A stretch of 64,000 nt of DNA from Closterium sp. Naga37s-1 (Eukaryota; Streptophyta; Zygnematophyceae; Desmidiales; Closteriaceae), in contig CANJKZ010000774.1 of the NCBI GenBank assembly GCA_947471745.1, forward strand, positions 1,054,001-1,118,000. Reading direction: 5' to 3'. The notes under the pieces were generated by a model, which saw only the letters and a program-made list of their open reading frames with translations, was not told the DNA's origin and made no database searches. Shown here in pieces: positions 49,468 through 59,382 of the stretch. Made by a program: the position numbers and the translations under genes. How positions within the stretch are numbered: the stretch's first letter is position 1; the number at the start of each line of letters is the position of its first letter.

Positions 49468-50088
49468 AGGTGGCTGTTGCAGCAGGGGATGTCGAGGGTG
49501 CTGAGGACTGCTGGCTGGAGGAGTTGTTGCGTCTCTCGTCGGCGGCCTCTCGCTTGTAGCACCGATCGATAGTGTGGCCGGGTTTCTTACAGTACTTGCA
49601 GAATGTCCCTTTCTTTCCATGCTGCTCCCCTTCAGCCGCTCCAGTGAAGAACACTAATTTTTCCCGTTTGTTATTCTTCTCATTGTACAGGTCAATCTCC
49701 TTCTTCTCGGAGAGAAGTGTGGCGCACAGGGCGGACTCGGAGATAGTTTCTCGAGCGCGGAGCAACGACTGACACTGCCGCCTGTCGGGTCCAAGGCCAG
49801 AGAGAACCATGGAGACGAACATGTCTTCGGGAACGGTTCCTCCGCACTTCTTAATGTGGTCGCGCAGATTGCGGCATCGGTTGATATACGGTACCGCTTT
49901 CTCCCCTTGTTGCATTTTAACCGATGTCAGTTGGCTGAGTAGGCGACTCATTGTAACGGGATCTATTGCCATGTATGAGTTTTTCAGGTGCTCCGAAGAT
50001 GCATACGCAGTTTTTCATGTGAATGCCAAGCTGCTCGGAGGGGGAGAGGTTTCGGAGAAGAGTGGTGTACGCGAGAAGAGATTCGTGG
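49468..50088 (-). pseudogene. D gag (C-terminal part)
   Basis: A frame of about 170 codons on the minus strand reads MSRLLSQLTSVKMQQGEKA, YINRCRNLRDHIKKCGG, FVSMVLSGLGPDRRQ and ends in a perfect CCHC zinc knuckle (CKYCKKPGHTIDRC, about 49605-49560). The layout matches the UBN2-type gag of plant copia elements. The N-terminal half is missing because A5 is inserted at 50089. The C-terminal end is interrupted by the solo LTR at 49467. Confidence 0.87.
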
Positions 50089-50220
50089 TGTCAAACTTAT
50101 ATAGTGCTTATATTGTGTAGGCTATAGTGGGGTAGCCCATAAGGGGTACAGCCCAATTAGGGTTAGTACTTGTACCCAACTTTCTGTTCAATGCATTCAA
50201 TCTCGTTCTAGATTCTCACA
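50089..50220 (+). repeat. A5 5' LTR
   Basis: 132 bp, TGTCAAACTTATATAGTGC to ctagattctcaca. It contains ggctatagtggggtagccc and ttagggttagtacttgtaccc, as in A2. Confidence 0.94.
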
Positions 50221-50270
50221 TGGTTTCAGAGCAGGTCCTTCCCTAGGACCAAATTTTTTAGGGCCCACCA
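50221..50270 (+). promoter_or_regulatory. A5 primer-binding site, hairpin and GGGCCC box
   Basis: TGGTTTCAGAGCAGGT begins at 50221. Stems ggtcct (50234-50239) and aggacc (50245-50250) enclose a 5-nt loop. A T-run and GGGCCCACCA (50261-50270) follow. Confidence 0.75.
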
Positions 50271-51185
50271 CAGAGCTGCCCCACTAGCTGCCCTGCCGCC
50301 CTGCCCTAACGGCGCGCCGCCCTACTGCCCGTCGCGCCACCCTTAGCAGCCTGCAAGCCGCCCCTGCAGCCCGTGCGCCGCCCTTGCAGCCAGCGCACCA
50401 CCCCTGCAGCCCGCTCGCCGCCCCTGCAGCCCGCTCGCCGCCCGCTTGCAGCCCGCTCGCCGCCCCTGCAGCCTGCTCGCCGCTCGCTTGCGGCCCGCTC
50501 GCCGCCCCTACAGCCCGCTCGCCGCTCGCTTGCGGCCCGCTCGCCGCCCCTGCAGCCCGCTCGCCGCCAGCTTGCGGCCCGCTTGCCGCCCTTGCAGCCC
50601 GCTCGCCGCCCGCTTGCGGCCCGCTCGCCGCCCGTGCAGCCCGCTCCCCGCTCGCCTGCGGCCCGCTCGCCGCCCTTGCGGCCCGCTTGCCGCCCCTTGC
50701 AGCCCGCGAGCCGCCCTCTGGCAGCCTGCTCGCCACCCCTTGCAGCCCGCTCGCCGCCACTTGCAGCCTGCGTGCCGCCCCTTGTAGTCCGCTCGCCGCC
50801 CCTTGCGGCCCGTTCGCCGCCCCTTGCAGCCCGCGAGCCGCCCTTTGGCAGCCCACTCGCCGCCACTTGCAGCCTGCGCGCTGCCCCTTGCAGCCCGCTC
50901 CCCGCCCCTTGCGGCCCGCGAGCCGCCCCTTGCAGCCCGCAAGCCGCCCTCTAGCAGCCCGCTCGCCACCCCTTTGCAGACCTCGCGCCGCCCTCTGGCA
51001 GCCCGCTTGCCGCCCGTTTGCAGCCCGTGTGCCCGCCCGGCTACGGCCCGCCCTGCTATGCGCCGCCCTGCTGGCCGCCCTAGCCGTGCGCCGCCCTCCC
51101 CTCCCCTGAGCGCTTCCCTAGTGTTCCCGTGCCGCCTTGCCTGAATGCTGTTCTGCTGGTAGCGCGCCACCCTGCTCTGCCCGCT
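50271..51185 (+). repeat. A5 GC-rich 5' leader
   Basis: About 915 bp of tandem variants of cccgctcgccgcccctgcag, with other forms such as cgcttgcggcccgct. It lies between the primer site and gag. No gene is seen; long frames on both strands come from the repeat. Confidence 0.8.
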
Positions 51186-51846
51186 ATGGCTTCCCTCAAT
51201 GTACTCACCTTCGATCATGAGGGCCGTCCGATCCAGTTCGATACGTGCCTCTGCGACTTACAGCTGTACCTACTGAGCAATTCTAGAGACAGCATTTCGT
51301 TGTTTGACCAAACGTCTGGAGCCTCTCTCGCCCCTCCCGCCACAGCTGACAGTACGACTCGCTCACAGTGGCTTACGCGAAACGCAGCTGCTCGCTTAGC
51401 CATTCGCAACCACCTGCCGTTAGCCGAACGAGCTCACTTTGGCCAGCACAAGACTGGTAAAGCACTGTACGACGCTATAGTCGCTCGTTACTCCTCCCCT
51501 GCCACTGCTGCTCTAGAACCGACTTATACTGCCCTACCTGTTTCCCGAGCTGTCTGCCTTTGCCACAGTAGAGGACCTCGTTACTCACCTATGCACTAGC
51601 AATGCTCATTGCCGCGCTGCCCTCCCAGCAGAGTTCCTTGACAGGAACCCGCCCCCGATGTACATCACTCTCTACTTCATAGTCACCCACCTCCCTGACT
51701 CTCTTCGCGCTGTCAGGGACCACTTTCTCGCACTTGACCCCACATACCTCACTGTCGACCTACTCGAGGAGCACCTCCTTGCAGCTGAGACTAGTGTAGT
51801 CGCTGTAGGTGCTGCTCGTGGCACTCCTCGCACACCTTTTTTTTAG
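51186..51846 (+). pseudogene. A5 gag
   Basis: ATG 51186 opens MASLNVLTFDHEGRPIQF and reads DLQLYLLSNSRDSISLFD and NHLPLAERAHFGQHKTG. At about 51514 the frame breaks. From 51658 another frame reads ITLYFIVTHLPDSLRAV and VDLLEEHLLAAETS to a TAG after TPRTPFF. Conserved Trp residues of WLDDLQ are changed (CLCDLQ). The Gly-rich linker follows at 51950-52150. Confidence 0.85.
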
Positions 51847-52943
51847 GGGTGTTCCCCCTCCCCCCTTGCCCCCTCCTACGCTTCTGCTGCTGCTGTTGAC
51901 ATCCTTGGTGCTGAAGATGTCGAGGCTACTTCTGCTCTTAGTGGGAAGCGCCGCAGCAGCAAGGGCAAGGGTGGCAGGAGTGGTGGCCGTGGCAGCGGGG
52001 GTGGTGGTGGTGGCGGCAGTGGAGGTGGTGGAGGTAGCGAAGGTGGTGGCAGCGGTGGGAGTGGTGGCGGGGGTGAGGGCTTCGATGGCGGTAGTGGTGG
52101 CAGCGGTGGGGGTGGCGGTAGTGGCGGCCGTGGGAGTGGTGGCAGTCGGGGTGGAGCTATTCAGTGGGGAGGTTCTGGTGGTGGCCAGAGGCAGCAGCAG
52201 CGTCGAGGTGAGACCCCTACGCCCCAGCAGCTTCGTGAGTGTTTGCTCAGCGCACACGCCTTAGGAGTGGGGCGTCTCGGGGTAGTGTTCGCCCCATGCC
52301 GCCCGACCCAGGTATAGAGGCTGCTGCTCTAGGTGCTAGTGAGTCTGCTCTCCCTGGCACTGCGCCTGCTGCGGCCTTGCACACCTTTACACTTGACTCA
52401 GGTGCTTCCCGCTGTTTCTTTCGCGACAGCACCACCCTCCCTCCTCTCTCTGCACCTGTACCGGTCGGACTGGCTGACCCCTCAAGGGGCCCAGTTCTTC
52501 CCCGTTCCTCCACTGTTCTCCCGTGTCCGGCGGTTCCGTCCGGCTCACTCTCAGGTCTTCACCCTCCTTGTTCTCTACGCACTTGGTGAGTACCGCAGCC
52601 CTCCAAGATGCGATGGTCACTACCACCACCCCTGGAAGTCAGCGTGTGTCGATCTGCACGTGTACACGGACGGGCCATCATCTGGCCACGTTCACCCGTC
52701 GGCCTGTACACACTGACTACCGAGCCTCGTCAGGTAGCTGCGTCTGCCCAGGTGTCTGCGACAGGTCCGGTAGCACCCCCCTGCTCGTGTCGCCTCCTGT
52801 CGCACCAGACCCTCCTGTGGCACCACCGCCTTGGTCACCCCTCCCTGCCACGCCTTCGTGGCATGCACTCCCGCCTCCTTGTTTCTGGTCTTCCAAGGTC
52901 TCTGCCTCCCCTCCCGCCCGCCCCGCCCTGCCTTCCTTGCGTC
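51847..52943 (+). pseudogene. A5 gag C-terminus, protease and pre-integrase region
   Basis: After a Gly-rich linker the zinc-knuckle segment is largely deleted (jump near 52290 from LREC to PPDPGIEAAALG). The protease reads HTFTLDSGASRCFFRD (about 52379-52426) and then shifts frame near 52570. The GAG-pre-integrase words LLWHHRLGHPSLPRLRGM are readable at about 52810-52865. The sequence is cut at 52943 by C2 within the CLPC motif. The TSD GCGTC is 52939-52943. Confidence 0.82.
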
Positions 52944-53742
52944 TGTTATAGTCACAATAGGCTTGAATGTGCCTAGAACGAAAGATAGAGTGCACAGACG
53001 GATTTCTGCACAGCGGATTCAAACGTTGATAGCGTTCTAGTCACAGATTTAAATGCCCTGATTCAACTTGCATCTGGAGCGTCTTAACGTCGCCTACAAT
53101 ATGCAATTTAGATTGCACAATTTGATAAAGAATTGACGACACAGCGTTGGTTTGAACTAACGGTACTATGGCAGCCACTATAGTCTTGGAACACAAATTA
53201 TGAAGAGTTAGGAGTTGGGAATGACTCCCAGCTCCTACAAACCCCAAGAGCCGAGGTACAGTGATGTGGAACAGTGCCACACTGTTCCCAACCATGAAGG
53301 GTCTCGAAAATACCCTCCACAAGGGCCTATACCAAGAGAAATTTTACACTACACAAAGTAATGCAACTATTCTCACTATCTTAAAGTTTACCCTTTTGGA
53401 GATCTTCGAAATCACTTGAATCTTGAAACCAAGGCTCTGGTTCTTCAAGATAAATTCTTCCTTTAGTTCTTAGAATTCTGCTGCGCACACCTGCGACACG
53501 CCGAACGTTCCACACACAACAAAATAGAAAACCGCACACGACACGCAAACGACGACGTGACACGCGACTAGCGATAACTCGCTATTGACTCGACACACAC
53601 ATTTAAAATCATGCCTCATCATTCACACACTATTGTAAGCATAAATATATATATTATCTCATGCCCTCATACCATTCCATGCACACACGCATGCACGCAC
53701 ACGGACAACAAGCCGAATGCAAACCGTAGGGTTGCACCAACA
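52944..53742 (-). repeat. C2 3' LTR
   Basis: On the plus strand from tgttatagtcacaatagg to gggttgcaccaaca. The purine-tract complement aactcctctcgg follows at 53743-53754. It has no gene. Confidence 0.94.
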
Positions 53743-53780
53743 AACTCCTCTCGGATTGTTGGCCTTAGGAACTTGCTCTC

Positions 53781-55112
53781 TCAGTTCAGAGCCATCCCAA
53801 CCAGCTTGCAACACTTCCAATGCTGCTGCTCCACCAGCCTCTTGGTCATCATGTCAGCTGGCTGCCCCGTCGTCTTTACGTAGCGCAACTCAACTTCACC
53901 CGCGGCCACCATGCTCCTCGTCCAATGCCAGTTCACCCTCATGTGCTTCGTGAGGCCATGCAACACAGGGTTCTTAGCAAGAGCAATGGCACCCTGGCTG
54001 TCACAGTAGAGTGGGGTAGGTCCTTGCTGCTCCTCCCCCAATTCAGCCAACAAACGCCGCTGCCACACAATCTCCCGTACGGCACGGAAGAGTGCCACGT
54101 ACTCGGACTCCACCGAGCTCAATGCTTGATCCACCTGCTTCTTGCTCTCCCAAGCAGTTGGGCCTCCACCAACACAGCAAATGAACCCTCCAAAACTTGT
54201 CATGTCCTCTGGTTCCGATGCATAAGAAGCATCCGAGACTGCGGTGAGGAACAAACGCCCGGGTTCAACACCATCCGCGCCCTTTTGGCGCCTTTGCGCC
54301 GCCGCCGAGTATTGCAGCCCAACTGTCGCTGTTTTGCCAAGATACTTGGCCACCCTCATTCCAGCAGCTGCCTGCTCCTCATCATGGCATTGTGTAACCC
54401 TAGCCAACTGTTCGGTTGCAAAGGCGACGTCCCGTCGGATCTTTACAGCTGCGTACATGAGGCTGCCCTCCAACGAGCGAAAACGGTGCCTCTCCTCTTC
54501 ACCAACGCTCTCTTCCTCTGGTCCCTTCACACACTTGAACCCAGAAGGAAAGGGTGTAGCCACATGGCCTTCACTCTGCCCAAAGTTGGCAGCCAATGCC
54601 TCCAGGTACTTCCGTTGATGCACCCGCATGCACCGCTTCTCCACATCTCGTTCGATGTGGAGCCCAAGGTAGAAGCTCACGTCACCAAGGGCCTTGCACT
54701 TGAACTTGTCTTGAAGCTTCAGCATCACCTCAATCACAAGATCAGAGGAGGGTGAGAAAATTAGGATGTCATCCACGTACACAACCATGAAGCTCCTCTG
54801 CTCCCCCTCGCCAAGCATGAACAATGAGTGATCGGCCGTTGAGGGAGTGAAGCCGATCTCCTCCAAAACTCCTCGCAGCTTCAAGTACCACTGCCTAGGG
54901 GCCTGCTTCAGTCCATAAAGGGCCTTCTTCAGCTTCAAAACTCTGCCACTACCATCATCAAACCCCTCTGGCTGCGCCATGAAAATCTCTTCCACTAGGA
55001 CGCCGTTGAGGAATGCCGTTGTCACGTCCATTTGTTTCACCACCCATCCTTTGATGGCAGCACCCGCGAGTAGGGTTCTCAGCGTCGTCGGCTTCACCAC
55101 AGGAGCAAACAA
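53781..55112 (-). CDS. C2 reverse transcriptase and RNase H
   Basis: A frame of 443 codons starts just after a TAA (about 55118-55120) that replaces the Tyr of VDYKE in C1. It reads FAPVVKPTTLRTLLAG, MDVTTAFLNGVLVEEIF (motif A), YGLKQAPRQWYLKL, VVYVDDILIF (catalytic YVDD) and YLGLHIERDVEK. RNase H has VSDASYASE (Asp), SVESEYVALFRA (Glu), LYCDSQGAIA (Asp) and PADMMTKRLVEQQHW. The natural stop follows GMALN. It is the most complete RT/RNase H of the window. Confidence 0.92.
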   Translation of the reverse strand: MFAPVVKPTTLRTLLAGAAIKGWVVKQMDVTTAFLNGVLVEEIFMAQPEGFDDGSGRVLKLKKALYGLKQAPRQWYLKLRGVLEEIGFTPSTADHSLFMLGEGEQRSFMVVYVDDILIFSPSSDLVIEVMLKLQDKFKCKALGDVSFYLGLHIERDVEKRCMRVHQRKYLEALAANFGQSEGHVATPFPSGFKCVKGPEEESVGEEERHRFRSLEGSLMYAAVKIRRDVAFATEQLARVTQCHDEEQAAAGMRVAKYLGKTATVGLQYSAAAQRRQKGADGVEPGRLFLTAVSDASYASEPEDMTSFGGFICCVGGGPTAWESKKQVDQALSSVESEYVALFRAVREIVWQRRLLAELGEEQQGPTPLYCDSQGAIALAKNPVLHGLTKHMRVNWHWTRSMVAAGEVELRYVKTTGQPADMMTKRLVEQQHWKCCKLVGMALN

Positions 55113-55118
55113 CTCCTT

Positions 55119-55652
55119 TTAGTCCACCTTCTCCTTCTGCTGGTACCCCTTTGCCACAAGCCTAGACTTGTAGCGCTCGATTTTGCCATCGGCGTCAGAC
55201 TTGATCTTGAAGAGCCACTTGGACGTAATCGCATTACGCCCCTCCGGTAGCTCCACCAATTCCCACGTGCCGTTCTCCTCAATACTCTTCAACTCACTCT
55301 CCATTGTCTTCTTCCACTCCTCAGCATCACTACTCTCCAAGGCCTCCTTGAGAGTTGCTGGTTCCCCCGGCATCTCCACCGGAGAGAAGAACGCGAAGGC
55401 AGACTCGTCGTAGTCACTCTCCTCGTCATCTCCAACTATAAGTGCCGCTCCGGCCAGAGCTGACTTGGCTGGCTTTCCCAATGCATCATAGGTCAGCCTA
55501 TTAGGAGCTTGAATTCTCCTCTTGCCCTTTCCTTCCTCCTCAGCTGCAGGGACATGAAGGCCTTGGCGTTGCTGCGGGGTGACTCGGATCCGTGGAGCAC
55601 TCGTAGTGCGAGAAGGAAGTGTCGGTGCACGCTCGCTCACTTGCTGCACCTC
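55119..55652 (-). CDS. C2 integrase-RT linker and RT start
   Basis: Between the TAG near 55652 and the TAA near 55118, 176 codons read EVQQVSERAPTLPSRTT and RRIQAPNRLTYDALGKPAK. The RT start follows (EPATLKEALESSDAEEW, SIEENGTWELVELPEGR, SKWLFKIKSDADGKIERY, SRLVAKGYQQKEKVD). The linker is much shorter than the family-A spacer and rich in Glu at its start. Confidence 0.88.
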   Translation of the reverse strand, partial: EVQQVSERAPTLPSRTTSAPRIRVTPQQRQGLHVPAAEEEGKGKRRIQAPNRLTYDALGKPAKSALAGAALIVGDDEESDYDESAFAFFSPVEMPGEPATLKEALESSDAEEWKKTMESELKSIEENGTWELVELPEGRNAITSKWLFKIKSDADGKIERYKSRLVAKGYQQKEKVD

Positions 55653-56771
55653 CTCCTATTCTTCCTCTGCATCCTTGGCCTCCTCTCCCCCATTCACAAG
55701 GGAAGATTGCCTTGTGGTGGTGGTGCTGCTTCTCAGCTCCAAGGGCAGCTCCACATGCTCCAAACCGGAACTCTTCACCTCCCCAAACCGCACGCCTATC
55801 TTCGCCTCATTCTCCGCCTTCCAATCCTTATACATCAGGTTCTCCATGAATTTGCAGTCCCTGCTCACCAAACATTTCTTGGTGAATGGGTCCCAAAGAA
55901 GCCACCCCTTGCTGTTTTGAGCCATGCCCAAGTGCACAGCCCATATCGCCTTGGCACCGAGCTTGTTGTGCCGAAGATGCTTAGGCACGAGCGCCATGCA
56001 CATGCACCCGAACACCCGAAGCATATCCACCTTTGGCTTCCTTCCAATCCACTCCACATAGGGCACCCATTTGTCTGCTCCCACATGAGTCAAAGCTCTG
56101 TTCTTGGCCACACACGCACTCCGCACTGCATCAGGCCAGAAATAGTCGGGTAGCCCGGCTTCAATGAGCAACCCGCGCGCCGTCTCCGTGATTGTCCGAT
56201 TCGCTCGCTCGGCGATGCCGTTCATTGCAGGGGAGTATGGCATGGTAAGGGAGTGCCTTATGCCATTCTTCTTCAGCCACAATGAGAACTCCTTGCTCAG
56301 GAACTCTCCCCCTCGATCGGTGCGAATTGCCTTCACTAACCGGTCTTGTTGCCGCTCCACCGTCGGCAACCAATCGGTCTTCACCGTTTCAGCAACGTCA
56401 CTCATCTTAGACAACACGTACGCCCAAGTCATGCGAGTGTAGACGTCCACAATGGTGAGAAAGTACTCAGCTCCAGCAGCTCCAAGCTTCAAGGGGCCCA
56501 CCACGTCCATCACCACCTCATCAAGTGGTGCCTTAGCCGTTGCCTCCGAACTAGAGAACGGGTAACGGGTGAACTTGGCTTGCATGCACGTCGGGCAGCC
56601 ACGTACCTCATCGGGCTCCCCCTTCACATGTATGCCAGCAACCATCTCATTCTTCACTAGCTGCTGCAAGATGGGCAGGGCCACATGCCCCATTCGCCGA
56701 TGCAAGGTGAGCCAATCACACTCCCCCCTAGCCGAAGTCGGATTGGAGAATGCCGACCTCGCAATAGTGCC
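55653..56771 (-). CDS. C2 integrase
   Basis: After a TGA at about 56770-56772 (a Trp codon in C1) the same frame reads HRRMGHVALPILQQL and CPTCMQAKFTRYPF (zinc finger), MDVVGPLKLG and TIVDVYTRMTWAYVL (first Asp), IRTDRGGEFLSKEF (second Asp), NGIAERANRTI (Glu), and RVFGCMCMALVPKHL. All DDE residues are present. A TAG near 55653 lies in the Glu-rich run after the integrase. Both stops are single-base changes from C1 codons. Confidence 0.9.
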
Positions 56772-58550
56772 TCACATGTTCTCTCCGTACTCCTCCTCTG
56801 CTACCGCCTTGGGGTTCTCCTCATCCTTGTGCTGCTTCATGGCTGCTGCACCACTCTCCTCGTGTTCACCGAGCTTGCTGGTCCCTCCAAGATTGCACTT
56901 CTTGGACTTAATCTCCTTAGCGCAACCGTTCGCGCCATCGCCGCGACCAACCGCTTCACCCTTGGTGCTGATGCTTGCTGCCACTTGCCTCTCCTTAGGC
57001 ATGGGGACCAAAGGGATCTGCCACATCTCGTTGTAGACATCCCTATCTTCGTGAAGGTCCCAAAGAATCGGCTCGCCAAGCCTCGCAGTGTAGGTCTTAG
57101 CTCCCTTCGAGCTCGTGTCCATGCCGGCCTTTTGCAACCGCCGCACGGAAATCAGGTTGGCAGCAAGGTTGGGCACCCAAAGCACGTTTTTGAGGCCCAC
57201 CATCTTCCCATCAGCACCCTTGAACATGGCCTTGCCCATGCCTTTCACCTCTGCTCGCTGCCCCAAAGCCGATGTCACATGCTTCACCGGTGACGGCTCA
57301 AGTTCGGTGAGCAAGTCCGCACGAGGTGTCATGCTATAGGTAGCGCTGCTATCGATCACCCAATAGTCCAGGGAGTGTAGGGTGACCTTCCCCACAGCTG
57401 CTGGCTCCTCAAAGCCTTCATCCTTCTCTGGACCAGCCGGTGCTTGCGTGGACACGAAGAAGAATTGACCCGGAAAGCGATCGTCCCTCGACTCGCTCTC
57501 GTTGCCGGCACTCTTCATACTTGCAGCACCACCTCCGCGACCGCCATGGCCTCCACGGCCTCTTCCTCTCCCTCCTCCTGCCCCTCTACCCTCTTGGCCT
57601 TGAGCAGGAGTCCATCCATCAGGGAGCTTGTAGCAATCGCACCACATATGTCCGCTCTTGTGACAATAGTGGCACTCGCCGTCGAATCGGCCGCGACCGC
57701 GTCCGTAGCTCTTGTTGTCGTTGCCGTATCCGCCACTCCCGCGGCCTCCATTGAAGTTGTTGCTGCCAAATCTACCTCCCCCTCGTCCTTCGCCCCTTCC
57801 ACGGCCATACCCTCGGCCGATGCTTGCTGCCCTGGCGCCATCCGCACTCGCCAACTCACGGCGGCGGAATTCCTCTTCAAGGATTGCTCGCTTCACGTCT
57901 TCAAGCGAGAGGCGGGGCAAGTCGCGATTGAGGTTGATGATGAGCAAGGACCATGATTCTGGGAGTAAGGCCAGCAACTTGGTCTTCTTTTGGAGCTCAC
58001 TATAGTTGAAATCAGCTCCCTCAAGCCGCGTCAATAAGTCGAAGAATTTCTGCACCCCTTCTTCAACTGCTTCGTCTTCTTCAATTCGTAGTGCCGCCAT
58101 TTGCCGTTCCAACACCACCGCTACCGCCGCTGTTGCAGGAGCATGTACACCCTTGAGAGCAGCCCATGCCTTTGGTCCCTTCTCTGGTTCACGCTGGAAT
58201 GGCTTGATGTGACGGATTTGGCTGCTCCCCAACGCTTGCCCAAGTAGGAGATAGCCTTGTGCGCTCTTCCGCACCCACGGGCTCTTCTCCGGGTCGTTCT
58301 CGGGGCGCTTCTCCGTTCCTTCCATCACCTCCAGCAGGTCATAGTGGTCAAAGATGTTCTCCATCTTGAAGGACCATTCAGCAAAGTTGTCACCGTTGAA
58401 CTTGTCAAGCCCAAACACCCTAGGCTCATCCCTAGGTGGGCCAAGACTTGGTTGCATGGGCGCCATGGCTGAATCATGGGGTTGGCCTTGAGCTTGGGCT
58501 TCTCCACTGCCACCAGCACCTCTGCCACCCCTTTCTTCAGGTCCAGCCAT
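56772..58550 (-). CDS. C2 gag-protease
   Basis: I take the ATG at 58550 (MAGPEERGG), 20 bp from the primer site; the frame is open a little further upstream into that site. Blocks are VFGLDKFNGDNFAEWSFKM, LLALLPESWSLLIINLN, a Gly/Arg-rich stretch, the CCHC knuckle CHYCHKSGHMWCDC, and the protease YWVIDSSATYSMT. Here the active Gly of DSG is Ser (C1 has DSGTTYS), which should impair the enzyme. It continues to EEEYGENM and the TGA. Length about 592 codons. Confidence 0.92.
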   Translation of the reverse strand: MAGPEERGGRGAGGSGEAQAQGQPHDSAMAPMQPSLGPPRDEPRVFGLDKFNGDNFAEWSFKMENIFDHYDLLEVMEGTEKRPENDPEKSPWVRKSAQGYLLLGQALGSSQIRHIKPFQREPEKGPKAWAALKGVHAPATAAVAVVLERQMAALRIEEDEAVEEGVQKFFDLLTRLEGADFNYSELQKKTKLLALLPESWSLLIINLNRDLPRLSLEDVKRAILEEEFRRRELASADGARAASIGRGYGRGRGEGRGGGRFGSNNFNGGRGSGGYGNDNKSYGRGRGRFDGECHYCHKSGHMWCDCYKLPDGWTPAQGQEGRGAGGGRGRGRGGHGGRGGGAASMKSAGNESESRDDRFPGQFFFVSTQAPAGPEKDEGFEEPAAVGKVTLHSLDYWVIDSSATYSMTPRADLLTELEPSPVKHVTSALGQRAEVKGMGKAMFKGADGKMVGLKNVLWVPNLAANLISVRRLQKAGMDTSSKGAKTYTARLGEPILWDLHEDRDVYNEMWQIPLVPMPKERQVAASISTKGEAVGRGDGANGCAKEIKSKKCNLGGTSKLGEHEESGAAAMKQHKDEENPKAVAEEEYGENM

Positions 58551-58567
58551 TGTCGAAACTACTCCAA

Positions 58568-58584
58568 GGGGCTCTGATACCACT
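58568..58584 (-). promoter_or_regulatory. C2 primer-binding site
   Basis: On the minus strand AGTGGTATCAGAGCCCC follows the LTR end, identical to that of C1 and complementary to initiator tRNA-Met. Confidence 0.9.
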
Positions 58585-59382
58585 TGTTATATTCACAATA
58601 TGCTTGAATGTGCCTAGAACGAAAGATAGAGTGCACAGACGGATTTCTGCACAGCGGCTTCAAACGTTGATAGCGTTCTGGTCACAGCTTTAAATGACCT
58701 GATTCAACTTGGATCCGGAGCGTCTTAATGTCGCCTACAATATGCAATTTAGACTGCACGATTTGATAAAGAATTGACGACACACCGTTGGTTTGAACTA
58801 ACGGTACTATGGCAGCCACTATAGTCTTAGAACACAAATTAGGAAGAGTTACGAGTTGGGAATGACTCCCACCTCCTACAAACCCCAAGAGCCAAGGTAC
58901 AGTGATGTGGAACAGTGCCACACTGTCCCCAACCACGAAGGGTCTCGAAACTACCCTCCACAAGGGCCTATACCAAGAGAAATGTTACACTACACAAAGT
59001 AATGCAACTATTCTCACTATCTTGATGTTTACCCTTATGGATTGCTTCGAAATCACTTGACTCTTGAAACCAAGGCTCTGGTTCTTCAAGATAAATTCTT
59101 CCTTGAGTTCTTGGAATTCTGCTGCGCACACCTGCGACACGCAGAACGTTCCACACACAACAAAATAGAAAACCGCACACGACACAAAAACGACGACGTG
59201 ACACGCGACTAGCGATAACTCGTTGTTGACTCGACACACACATTCAAAATCATGCCTCATCATTCACACACTATTGTAAGCATGAAATATATGTTATCTC
59301 ATGCCCTCATACCATTCCATGCACACACGCATGCACGCACACGGACAACAAGCCGAGTGCAAACCGTAGGGTTGCACCAACA
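58585..59382 (-). repeat. C2 5' LTR
   Basis: 798 bp, on the plus strand tgttatattcacaatatgc to gggttgcaccaaca, then the TSD GCGTC. The start carries gtgaatataaca where the 3' LTR has gtgactataaca. Confidence 0.94.

Larger units (their letters stand above)
45952..50088 (-). mobile_element. Copia element D, right arm (5' part)
   Basis: This arm carries, on the minus strand, gag (50088-49468), protease, integrase and the RT start (towards 45952). It continues in the left arm at 9973. It contains two solo LTRs with their own TSDs and is cut at 50088 by A5. The 5' LTR of D must lie beyond A5, outside the window. Confidence 0.87.
52944..59382 (-). mobile_element. Copia element C2 (nearly intact)
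   Basis: C2 is 6439 bp with the TSD GCGTC (52939-52943 and 59383-59387). LTRs are 52944-53742 (3') and 58585-59382 (5'), about 799 and 798 bp. On the minus strand gag-pol runs from 58550 to 53781. I find only three premature stops and no frameshift. It lies in A5, between the pre-integrase and integrase parts. Confidence 0.96.

Noticed and set aside
50284..51218. Several overlapping 110-240 codon frames on both strands
   Set aside because: They lie in the A5 GC-rich leader, where stops are rare by composition; none has a motif.
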